Shown here: positions 8,629-16,629 of the stretch, one piece after another
Layout of the letters: each line of letters begins with the position of its first letter
Position numbering within the stretch: position 1 is the stretch's first letter
Origin: Pyropia yezoensis
Taxonomy: Eukaryota; Rhodophyta; Bangiophyceae; Bangiales; Bangiaceae
Assembly (NCBI GenBank): GCA_009829735.1
Contig: CM020618.1
Location: 25,016,143-25,080,142 of the forward strand
Length of the DNA stretch: 64,000 bases
Reading direction: 5' to 3'
Position numbers and translations under genes: made by a program
The notes under the pieces: generated by a model
The model's input: the letters and a program-made list of their open reading frames with translations, nothing else
Database searches by the model: none
Told to the model about the DNA's origin: nothing

Positions 8629-11600
8629 TCACGTTGAGGGAGGGCTGTTAGGGTCTATCTCGTTCCGGGCACAGTACGCCCGGACCTTCTCAGCAGGAAG
8701 GTCCTCCACATACTCCCACGTATCGTCCTTGGCTTTGTAGCCAAACCAACGCACCCTCAACATGAGGCGGTCAGTATCCTCATCCCAGCCGTGGTCGATG
8801 AACTTGTCGAACACGTACTCCTGCGGGCCCTGTTTGGCTGCAGGCAGCGAGGGCAGGCGCCACGTTTTCAAGGCACGCGCCCAAGCTGGGTCGCCTGCAG
8901 GCGGTGGTGCAACTTTGACCACGTCCTGTCCGTTCACTGTGCGGACCCCATCGTCACTTTCGATGGTGAAGCGCCGCCCATCAGTACGAAGGACCTGGTA
9001 CGGCCCCTTCGTCTGGAACACCAACTTACCCCCAGTTGGGGTGTGTGAGTGGACCAATACCCAGTCACCCTGCTCGGGGACATGCTTGGCGTTGCGCACC
9101 TTTTTGTCAAAGGTACGCTTGTAGCGCTTTTGTGCTTTGTCCATCTCAGCCCTGACTTTAGGGATGAGGTTTTCAAGCCTAGCAGCGAACTCCGCCTTAC
9201 TCTCAGTAGGAGTGGGCGTACTGCCACCATCCTCCCTAGTTGGGAGCGGCCGCCGCACGGCAATAGACCGCACGCGACGGGGGGTCACAAAAGCGAGGGG
9301 TACTTCCCCGGTAGATGAGTGAACCTGCGAATTGTAGGCAGTGGTCAGAATAGAAATGTATTGGTCCCACGTCTTCACGTGCTCACTCACATAATGGCGC
9401 AGCTGCCTAACAATAGTTTTGTTGAAGCGCTCCACCTGCCCATTAGTTTGTGGGTGGTAGGGGGTGGCATAGTTTGCCTTAACCCCCAACATATCCAGCA
9501 CTCCTTGAAACAGTACAGACGCAAATTGCGGTCCATTGTCCGATAGTGTACTATCCGGAATGCCATACGCGGCAACCCAGTGATCTAGGAAGGCTGACAC
9601 GACCGACATGGCCGTGATCTCTGCCAGTGGGATCGCTCGCGTAAGTTTCGTGAAGCGGTCACAGATGACCAGGAGGTACTGGTTGCCCTCCTCGGTCACT
9701 GGCAGTGGCCCAAGGATGTCCATCGCCAACGCGGCGAAGGGCTCCTTGGCCGGGAACAATAGCATAGCCGTAGTAGGCCGCCGTTCCATCAGACGGTTCT
9801 GTGCACAACTTGTGCAGGCAGCCACCCAACTGTAGATGTCCACCACCATGGACGGCCAGTAGTACCTGGTCCTCAGGGTCTGGTACAGTTTACTAGACCC
9901 CAGGTGTCCACCCGTGGGAGCGTTATGCTCCCTCTCAAGGATACTGTCCTTGAGGGATGCGGGGACGACAAGTTGTTCGGTCCCCTGGAATACCCCCCTC
10001 CTCATGAGGAGGCCATCGTCTCCCAGGAAGAACCGCGTCTCCGCCACTGTATCCAGGGTATCCCTCTGCGACTTGCAGAAGGGATCCTCGGCCTGGGCCT
10101 TCACTACTTCGTCCAGGGACAGGGGCAAGTACTTCTTGTTCCCTGGCGCCTCGGGATTCAACGCCTGACCCGAGCGCGTGACTACCCCCACGATGGGGAT
10201 GTCCTCATCGACTGGGGTGGTGTCCAGTCCCTCGGTAGGTACCCGAGAGAGGCCGTCGGCAAGGGCATGTTGCCTGCCAGGTCGGTACTCAATATCAAAG
10301 TTGAAGGGTGCAAGTCGCACCCTCCACCGGTTGAGACGAGTGTTCGTACAGTCCGTCTTGAAGATGAACTGCAACGCGCGGTGGTCGCAGCGGATGAGGA
10401 ACTTCTCACCCTCTAGGTAGTGACGAAGTGACGTCACCGCCCATACCACTGCGAGTCCTTCCAACTCGGTGACTCCGTAGTTCTTCTCGGCCGAGTTTAG
10501 CCCCTTGCTGAAGTATCCCACCGGCAAGTACTCCTTGTCCGGCTGTTGCTGAAGCAACACACAACCAAGTTGGTCGTAGCTAGCGTCCACATCCAGGATG
10601 TAGTGGCCTCCCAACCTGGGAATAGCCAGGATAGGGGGCTTCAGCAGAAGGTCCCGAAGAGTCTCAAAGGATTCCTGCTCCACCCGACTTGGGGGAGGCA
10701 GGTTCTTCGGTAGCGTTGAGCTCACTAACTCATTCAACGGCTTCGCCACTTTGGCGAAGCCCTTAGTGAAACGTCGGTACACGTTACACATCCCGAGGAA
10801 GCTCCTCATCTGGGTCTGGGTCCGGGGGTACTGAGCCTTGCGGATGGCCCTCAAGTTTTTCTCGTTGACACTGAGACGCCCCGGACGGACAACATGTCCC
10901 AAGTACTCCACCTCTTGAGTGAAGAGGTGGCACTTACTCGCCTTCAGTGACACTCCGGCGTCAGCAAGTAGCTTGAACACCTGGCCAAGATGGCCAATGT
11001 GTTCCTCCGGACTTCGGGAGAACACAATGATATCGTCTAGGTACACGAGACAGATCTGCCACCGTACTCCGGCCAGAATCATGTCCATAGCGCGCTGGAA
11101 AGTTGCCGGCGCGTTACACAGGCCAAACGGTAGGCGCTTGCACTGGTAGGTACCACAGTGACAGGTAAAGGTAGTTTTATGCCTGTCCTCCGGGGCAATG
11201 GGAATTTGCCAGTACCCCGCGTTACAGTCCAGGGTAGAGAACACGTTTGCCTCCCCCAGAGAGTCCAGACAGTCATCCATCCGAGGTAGGGGATAACTAT
11301 CCTTCACCGTGCTCTCGTTGAGCTTACGGTAGTCGATACAGAACCGGGGGGTCCCATCAACTTTGGGGACGATCACCACCGGACTCGCCCACTCGGCGTT
11401 GCTGGCCTCGATCACATCGAGGGCCTCCATGCGAGCAACTTGCTCCTTAACGAGGGCCCTTGAACGGGGTCCCCTCCTATACGGTTGTTGGCGTATAGGG
11501 GGCGCACCGGGTTTCAACTCGATCCGGTGTTGGGTAGCTCTCATGAGTCCCAATTGACCATCCCACAACTTGTGATATTGGTCCAAGAGGCGTTCAACTT

Positions 11601-12612
11601 GAACCCTCAACCTGGGTGGAACACCCTCCATGTTTACCTGGGGCCGAGGAGAGGCGGCCGACTTGGCTTGATGCTTCTCCTTTCCGGACTGCGGGTCGCT
11701 ACTTGCGCCCGCGCTGAGGGTGACCGCTACTACCGGTCCCTCGTGTTGGTCGATATAGCCGAACTTGGCCCCCGACTTGAAGAACTTGGGCGACGAGCTC
11801 AGGTTCATCACCTGGATCCTCCACGGGACTCCGGCTTTGGAGTCCATCGTGCCAAGGGCAACATGCACTTGGTGCTTGCGAGCAAGACGGGGGTTAGGGT
11901 GCACCAACCCGTTCCCCGCATAATCAGTTACAACATCCACGTGCGCCACCGAGTTGGGGGGCAACATGACTTTACGGGCTAAACGCAGAGTAGCAGTAAA
12001 CCCTTCCCTCACAGAACAAACAGGCTTCGACTGTGAAACTGTCACAGGAGCCACAGACTTTCCCTTACCAAGGATGGGGATAGTCTCCCCATTCATCAAC
12101 TTGACCCAGTACTCAGGGCCACAAATCAAAGGCACTTGTGTTACGACATAAGGGGTACCCAGAAGCAGGGGTACCGATATATTCTCAACTACACCATAGG
12201 TCACGTCGACCTCATGGGTCCCCAACCGAGTTGGTAGGGTCACGGCACCAACGATGGGAAGTACCCCACCATTGATATCGATCAGATGGTCAGCTTTAGA
12301 CTTCCAGCGTTGGAGCCTCATCCCCTTTGGTAATAGCGACTTGCGTATCAAGGAGGCTCCTGACCCGGTATCAAGTACGATACGGGCACAACAGGCGCGG
12401 CCGGGGGCAAGTTGCACCCGTCCAGCCACCTGGAAGTTCTCACCCGTCAGCACCGCGATGACCCGACGTGGGTTTACGTTCTTGGGAAGTCCCACCCGAG
12501 GTGGGCGGACTCCCTTAGGTCGCCGCAGTATCCGACACGATTGGTTCGTCCTCTTGGCCCACTTGGCCGAGGCTGCCGTTGTGAGCTTCGGACGACCAGC
12601 TCCAACGGTCAT
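8629..12612 (-). CDS. pol: Gypsy Pol polyprotein with chromodomain, copy 2
   Basis: Intact 1327-residue polyprotein that copies and integrates the element. In order: aspartic protease (DTG at 81-83), reverse transcriptase with YLDD at 524-527, RNase H (ILDVDAS, TELEG, IRCDH), integrase zinc-binding region, integrase core D965, D1025, E1061 (35 residues between the last two), a GPY-like segment (KGPYQV), and a C-terminal chromodomain at about 1264-1315 (VRWFGY, DDTWEYVEDL). The reading frame is -1 to gag. The listed ATG overlaps the gag stop as ATGA, but a slippery GGGAAAC 3 nt upstream makes frameshifting the likelier route. The chromodomain is expected to direct integration to particular chromatin marks. 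Confidence 0.97.
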   Translation of the reverse strand: MTVGAGRPKLTTAASAKWAKRTNQSCRILRRPKGVRPPRVGLPKNVNPRRVIAVLTGENFQVAGRVQLAPGRACCARIVLDTGSGASLIRKSLLPKGMRLQRWKSKADHLIDINGGVLPIVGAVTLPTRLGTHEVDVTYGVVENISVPLLLGTPYVVTQVPLICGPEYWVKLMNGETIPILGKGKSVAPVTVSQSKPVCSVREGFTATLRLARKVMLPPNSVAHVDVVTDYAGNGLVHPNPRLARKHQVHVALGTMDSKAGVPWRIQVMNLSSSPKFFKSGAKFGYIDQHEGPVVAVTLSAGASSDPQSGKEKHQAKSAASPRPQVNMEGVPPRLRVQVERLLDQYHKLWDGQLGLMRATQHRIELKPGAPPIRQQPYRRGPRSRALVKEQVARMEALDVIEASNAEWASPVVIVPKVDGTPRFCIDYRKLNESTVKDSYPLPRMDDCLDSLGEANVFSTLDCNAGYWQIPIAPEDRHKTTFTCHCGTYQCKRLPFGLCNAPATFQRAMDMILAGVRWQICLVYLDDIIVFSRSPEEHIGHLGQVFKLLADAGVSLKASKCHLFTQEVEYLGHVVRPGRLSVNEKNLRAIRKAQYPRTQTQMRSFLGMCNVYRRFTKGFAKVAKPLNELVSSTLPKNLPPPSRVEQESFETLRDLLLKPPILAIPRLGGHYILDVDASYDQLGCVLLQQQPDKEYLPVGYFSKGLNSAEKNYGVTELEGLAVVWAVTSLRHYLEGEKFLIRCDHRALQFIFKTDCTNTRLNRWRVRLAPFNFDIEYRPGRQHALADGLSRVPTEGLDTTPVDEDIPIVGVVTRSGQALNPEAPGNKKYLPLSLDEVVKAQAEDPFCKSQRDTLDTVAETRFFLGDDGLLMRRGVFQGTEQLVVPASLKDSILEREHNAPTGGHLGSSKLYQTLRTRYYWPSMVVDIYSWVAACTSCAQNRLMERRPTTAMLLFPAKEPFAALAMDILGPLPVTEEGNQYLLVICDRFTKLTRAIPLAEITAMSVVSAFLDHWVAAYGIPDSTLSDNGPQFASVLFQGVLDMLGVKANYATPYHPQTNGQVERFNKTIVRQLRHYVSEHVKTWDQYISILTTAYNSQVHSSTGEVPLAFVTPRRVRSIAVRRPLPTREDGGSTPTPTESKAEFAARLENLIPKVRAEMDKAQKRYKRTFDKKVRNAKHVPEQGDWVLVHSHTPTGGKLVFQTKGPYQVLRTDGRRFTIESDDGVRTVNGQDVVKVAPPPAGDPAWARALKTWRLPSLPAAKQGPQEYVFDKFIDHGWDEDTDRLMLRVRWFGYKAKDDTWEYVEDLPAEKVRAYCARNEIDPNSPPST

Positions 12613-12621
12613 TCGTTTCCC
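12576..12621 (-). promoter_or_regulatory. -1 ribosomal frameshift signal, gag/pol, copy 2
   Basis: The heptamer GGGAAAC (12621-12615) is in gag phase as G GGA AAC. The spacer is 6 nt (12614-12609). The stem pairs 12608-12603 with 12581-12576 and 12602-12598 with 12587-12583, giving 11 bp with one bulged base and a 10-nt loop. Slipping by -1 reads straight into pol. The geometry matches known retroviral gag-pro and gag-pol sites. Confidence 0.85.
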
Positions 12622-14555
12622 GCCGACTTGGCGTCCGAATCTGAGGGCGAAGGGGACGACGACGAGTCCGAGGACGACGTGTCCGCCCCCTCCGTCGAGG
12701 GTGTGGCGACCGCCACCACTGGTCGAGACCCACCCTCGCGGCGTGAACGCACTTCGTTCGTAGCCGACTTCTTACTCGCATTCCTAACAAGCTGTTGGAT
12801 GCGTTTACTCAACTTGGGGCAATCATATGCCCAGTGACCATCGGAGTTGCAGTTCCAACACCGATGATCAGTTCCCGGAGGGGTCTTCCCAACTGGGGAA
12901 GACGACGAGGTACCTTGGGAAGTTCCCACGGCAGCTACCACCCTCTCCTTGCGGATTCGGCGTGCCTCTCGCAACTCTCTGGCCTGGCGCGCCTCTTCCC
13001 GTTCCTTGGCCAACTCGGCCTGACGCTCCTGGCGTTGTTCCTCCCGCAACTTGCGGTAGGCCTCGCCTCTGCGGTAGGCGAACCTAGCCAACTCGGCCAG
13101 GGTCGCCCGGGCAGTGTTATGCTCCCGGGTCTCCATCCGGACTGACCAGTGGAGTCCTTCCACAAACCGACTCTTCACCACAGCTTGTGGATGAAGAAAC
13201 CCACAAAGATTGTTGAGCTTACGGACTCGCTCCGCAAAGGACAACTCGTCCTCCGCCTCTTCCTGATGGGCTTGCGTAAACTCCTCGACTTGAGAAGCCA
13301 ACGCCGCTTCATCAACCATGGCCCTCAACAACCAGTTGACGAGCTCCAAATAGGACGTCACCTCCCCAGCGCCTCCACTTGAGGAGCTGGGCATGACGGA
13401 CATAAGTTCTGTCCGCAGGTCTCCCTTCGTAAACTCCTGTAGCATGTAAAAAGCCATGCCTTCACTTATGGCATTGTCGTCACAGGCTTTTGTGAAACGA
13501 CGTAGGAACTCAAAGACACGGAGGGGGGGAGTTCCATCCCACTCCGCTTTGTGCCCAAAAGAGTGAAGTGCATTCTTCTTGGCACGGCCCATGGCTCGGG
13601 CCTGGTCAGGACCATACGCCACCGACTTGTTGTGGAGGGCGTAGGTCTCACAGTCAAAGATCCTCTGGTAGACCGGGTTGGCTACCTGGATCTTGGGCGG
13701 CACCTCACGTTGAGGGAACAGCCGCTGTGGCACTGGGGTAAGTCCACCCTCAGTGCCTGTAGTCTGATACGGCGAGCTTGGTGTAGCCGCCGGCGTTTCC
13801 GAGGGGAACTCCCCCGTGAAGGGCGTACGCCCCACCGCGTATGGTGTGGCTCCCTCGTTGGGAGTCACAGGTGTCGCCCCCAGTTCGGGGCGACCCGAGA
13901 TAGGCGTGGGGAGGGATTCCCCCTGCGCCTGTGGGCTCGAAAGCCCCAATCCGGTCTGGACATTCAGGCCATCTGGCAAACTCGCTACAATCTGATTCAG
14001 AATAGTATTCGTCATCGTGACCACCAGGTCCGGCAAAGTCTGCCGCAACACAGTGGTCGCCTCCCGACGGACAGTTTCCGCGAGGAGTGGATTGACGACT
14101 CCAGTTGAGTCTCGGTCCACCTCCGGGAGTCCACCTGAGGGGTAACCACGTTCCTCAGGGGTCTCAACCGGGGGCATGGGCGCGAGCCCATCGCCGACCA
14201 ACGGAGGTCCGCCGTCCTCCGAAAGCCTAGTTGGCGATGGCTCCATGCCAAAGTTGGCTCCAACCCGAGTGGAACTCGCGGGGACAGTCCTCACCCCTTG
14301 GGACGTTCCCGTTGAGTATACCACGCGGTGGCCAGACTTCGGCCCACCCACGTCAGAAGTGTCACCCGAGTGAACTCCCGACTGAGTCGGGGTGGCCTGT
14401 TGCCCGCCCGCACTTCCAGTCCTGCTGGCTTGAGGGACCTCTAGTCCCTCTGCGACCCCAGGTAAACCCACCTGTGTCTCACCAGTATTCAAAGGCACTG
14501 AAGTACGTGCGTCACCCGTGTACTCCCCGGACGACGGGGGGTCCGAGCTAGCCAT
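12609..14555 (-). CDS. gag: Gypsy gag polyprotein, copy 2
   Basis: A 648-residue Gag starting at the first ATG (14555, context AACATGG). It has a disordered Thr/Pro/Ser N-terminus, a helical capsid-like middle, and a long charged stretch rich in Arg, Glu and Gln that looks coiled. The zinc knuckle CWNCNSDGHWAYDC has the spacing C-X2-C-X4-H-X4-C. A Ser/Asp tail ends SAGNE. It forms the particle that packages the RNA and the Pol enzymes. The last codons contain the slippery heptamer, so a fraction of ribosomes should make Gag-Pol. It is colinear with copy 1 gag. Confidence 0.95.
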   Translation of the reverse strand: MASSDPPSSGEYTGDARTSVPLNTGETQVGLPGVAEGLEVPQASRTGSAGGQQATPTQSGVHSGDTSDVGGPKSGHRVVYSTGTSQGVRTVPASSTRVGANFGMEPSPTRLSEDGGPPLVGDGLAPMPPVETPEERGYPSGGLPEVDRDSTGVVNPLLAETVRREATTVLRQTLPDLVVTMTNTILNQIVASLPDGLNVQTGLGLSSPQAQGESLPTPISGRPELGATPVTPNEGATPYAVGRTPFTGEFPSETPAATPSSPYQTTGTEGGLTPVPQRLFPQREVPPKIQVANPVYQRIFDCETYALHNKSVAYGPDQARAMGRAKKNALHSFGHKAEWDGTPPLRVFEFLRRFTKACDDNAISEGMAFYMLQEFTKGDLRTELMSVMPSSSSGGAGEVTSYLELVNWLLRAMVDEAALASQVEEFTQAHQEEAEDELSFAERVRKLNNLCGFLHPQAVVKSRFVEGLHWSVRMETREHNTARATLAELARFAYRRGEAYRKLREEQRQERQAELAKEREEARQARELREARRIRKERVVAAVGTSQGTSSSSPVGKTPPGTDHRCWNCNSDGHWAYDCPKLSKRIQQLVRNASKKSATNEVRSRREGGSRPVVAVATPSTEGADTSSSDSSSSPSPSDSDAKSAGNE

Positions 14556-14655
14556 GTTGGCTAACGATCCGTATGACACGGTCCAAGTCCACCGTTCCTC
14601 TGAGACAGAGGGCCCCCTACACCCGGGTGCACCCGGAGGTAAAGTTTACCTCTGT

Positions 14656-14672
14656 CCCCTGCTGCTCCACCA
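14656..14672 (-). promoter_or_regulatory. tRNA primer-binding site, copy 2
   Basis: Two bases inside the 5' LTR the element strand reads TGGTGGAGCAGCAGGGG. It starts with TGG, complementary to a tRNA CCA end, and implies an acceptor 3' strand CTGCTCC plus A. Family B has the same site apart from one base. I cannot name the tRNA from the sequence. Confidence 0.75.
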
Positions 14673-14674
14673 AA

Positions 14675-15142
14675 TGTGGCAAAAACCACTCGCACACACA
14701 GTACCCAAGTTGGGGCGGTGTGCGAGGGCTGCCTCCCGTGTCGGGGGAACCGGAAGAAGTGCAAGTCGCACACACTCTATCCCTGTTGTGGGGCAATCCC
14801 CCCACGGACAAACAAGATGATGGTGTGTGGTCCAACAGTTTCTTGGTCGGGACGGGGACGCAGGGCCAAGCCCCGCTGTCCCTCCCCTTATCCCCCCAGG
14901 GTCCACTCAGAATCTCGCCACTCAGAATCTCCCACCCCAGCACCTGCCCACCGGGCCACACGAAAATTCAAGACGATAAATGCAGAAAACCCTCAAATCC
15001 AAGTTGGATTTACTACTAAGCTAACTATCCCGAACTTAGGGAATATGGACCCAAATGCAGGGGGAGGAACGGACCAGGCTAGTGGCCTGCCGCCCCTTGC
15101 ATGGCACGTGTTGCCCCCTACCTGGGGGTCAATACTGCCACA
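14675..15142 (-). repeat. 5' LTR of family A copy 2
   Basis: 468 bp with ends TGTGGCA and TGCCACA. It contains a 9-bp stem 14689-14697 with 14718-14726 that covaries with the LTR of copy 1, and the AAATCC, AAGTT, GGATTT hairpin. Confidence 0.97.
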
Positions 15143-15147
15143 GGGAC
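15143..15147. repeat. Target-site duplication GGGAC, right side of copy 2
   Basis: Exact repeat of 5759-5763. Confidence 0.95.
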
Positions 15148-15429
15148 GGCGGGGAGGGGTGGGCGAACCGCGCGGCGTCGGTCGGTCTGCCCCGGGCGGC
15201 GGCGGCGGCGGCGGCCGCCTTTCTCCGCCGCCACTGGGGCATCCTGGCGTTTCTGGCGGCCGCCGCGGCCGGGCTTGGGGCGCTGGGCGTCCTCGTCTTC
15301 GCCCCGCGCCCGTGGCGCGCGTGGGTGGCGCTTGAGGTGCTCTTGGCGCTGCTCGCCGGCCTCGTGGCGGGGGTGCTGCCGACGGCAACGTGCATGGTGC
15401 TGGCGCTGTTGTCGTGGGAGGGTGTATAG
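15148..15429 (+). pseudogene. Host gene, transmembrane exon after the Gypsy insertion
   Basis: This continues the frame of 5254-5763 exactly across the insertion. It encodes a short Ala-rich segment and two strongly hydrophobic helices separated by a short PRPWRAW loop, so the product is a membrane protein. The segment WRAWVALEVLLALLAGLVAG recalls the first helices of multi-pass anion transporters, but I cannot assign a family. The frame ends at TAG 15427-15429; just before it is GGTGTATAG, a possible splice donor. A later hydrophobic exon in the same direction (about 15862-16005) supports splicing. Confidence 0.55.
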
Positions 15430-15861
15430 GCGCATGTGGCCGCGTTTCTTGCTTTCGCTTCCCCGCTGCTCCCTCTTGAAGGCACCCCGGCCCCCCCCCC
15501 CCCCCCCCCCTCCGTCTCCTCCCAACGCCCATCCCCCCCTCCCCCCCCCCCCCCCCCCTTTTTCAATACGGGCTTCGCGCATGTTCTCCCCTGCACAGCC
15601 TCTTTTTTTTTTTTTTTTTTTTGGTGGAGGCCGCCCCGCTGCTTGCCCATGGGGAGGGCGCGCCGCGTGGCGGCCTGCCACCCACCACCCACCCCGCCCG
15701 CCGCGACGGCGGCCACCAGCCAAGATGCACACGCGCCACCACCTCCTCCCACCAACCCCGCCATTGGCTGGCCCCGGCACCCCCCCTCCCCCCCCTCCCC
15801 CCCCCAGCAACCCCGCCATCGGCTGGCGCCGGCCCCCCCCCCCCCCCCCCCCCCCCCCGTC
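15430..15861 (+). other. Probable intron with homopolymer tracts
   Basis: No credible coding sequence. It holds C runs of about 20 (15488-15507, 15544-15557, 15834-15857), a T run of about 20 (15602-15621), and a short direct repeat (CAACCCCGCCAT at about 15759 and 15809). The pyrimidine richness fits an intron of the interrupted host gene, but exact splice sites cannot be fixed. Confidence 0.4.
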
Positions 15862-16005
15862 GCGGTCTTTGTGGACGACGGCGGGGCGGGGAGGGGCGGC
15901 AACCGCGTATGTCTCGCTCTGCGCCTTGTTTGGGGTGGCGTTTGCGGATGGGCCCGCGGTGAGGGTGGCCTTCGTGGGGCGCTGGGGGCACGCGTTGCTG
16001 ATTTG
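15862..16005 (+). pseudogene. Host membrane-protein exon, split by Copia insertion
   Basis: A plus-strand frame encodes hydrophobic sequence (AYVSLCALFGVAFADG, then FVGRWGHALLI) up to the Copia LTR. If the element and one 5-bp duplication are removed, the frame continues at 20888 with WVAQVAMAVNGLVVLVVLQ before a stop, forming a full membrane helix. The pattern D-G, F, then a helix with Q-A-x-x-x-G-L resembles the last helices of SLC35-type nucleotide-sugar transporters; this is only a weak resemblance. It may be a later exon of the gene at 5185-15429 or a neighbour. Confidence 0.45.
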
Positions 16006-16575
16006 TGTGGCAGTATTGGCAGAAATCGTATCAGACTCACGACCTGCTACCGACCGCGGATCCGTGTAGATGGGGCAGCCGACGTCCGTGCACGCCCCAG
16101 ACACAGCAATCCAAGAGTCCTTCTTTTTCGTCGTTCGATGTGTCCCCCCTCGCAATCGTCCCCTCGGCGCGCTGTGCCCGCCCTCATGTAGGGCCGGCGC
16201 AGCCCCCCACGCCAGGGCACGCACACGGGCCCGCACGGGAACCCCCCCCACGCATGGCCCCCTCAGGCATGCGGTTGCACACACACTCACGGGCCAAGCC
16301 CCCTCCTCGTGCACGAACAAAGAACGCAGGTGCGCGCACGCAACGGGCCTGGGATACGCACGGGCGACACCCTCCACACACGTCGACGACAGGCCAGCAG
16401 GGGCACGGCCAGCACACCGTCGACGCAGGGAATCTCGCCCCGGAGGCGCCAATCAGCCACCCCCGCGTGACACGCAATCACCGACGTCGTGCAATCTCGG
16501 CCAACCATTGGCCATCATCGGACAGCCCATAGCCGCGGCCGAAAGCACACTGCAGCCACGTTGGAATCAGCCACA
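16006..16575 (-). repeat. 3' LTR of Copia element
   Basis: 570 bp, bounded by TGTGGC and GCCACA. Near-identical to 20313-20882. Confidence 0.95.
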
Positions 16576-16629
16576 CTCCCCCCTTTCCTCCTCAGAGGGC
16601 TTGGGGGCCGCGGCAGCACGGATGATCCA

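Larger units (their letters stand above)
5764..15142 (-). mobile_element. Intact Ty3/Gypsy chromovirus, family A copy 2
   Basis: Complete 9379-bp LTR retrotransposon on the minus strand. In element order it has a 5' LTR (14675-15142), primer-binding site (14656-14672), gag (12609-14555), pol in the -1 frame (8629-12612), an opposite-strand ORF (6574-8517), a polypurine tract (6232-6245) and a 3' LTR (5764-6231). It is flanked by the 5-bp duplication GGGAC. I see no difference between the two LTRs, and gag, pol and the opposite-strand ORF are all open, so the insertion is recent and the element may be active. The C-terminal chromodomain of pol places it with chromoviruses. Confidence 0.97.

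Noticed and set aside
15118..16452. 444-codon minus-strand ORF
   Set aside because: It spans an LTR, homopolymer tracts and the Copia LTR; open only because of base composition.
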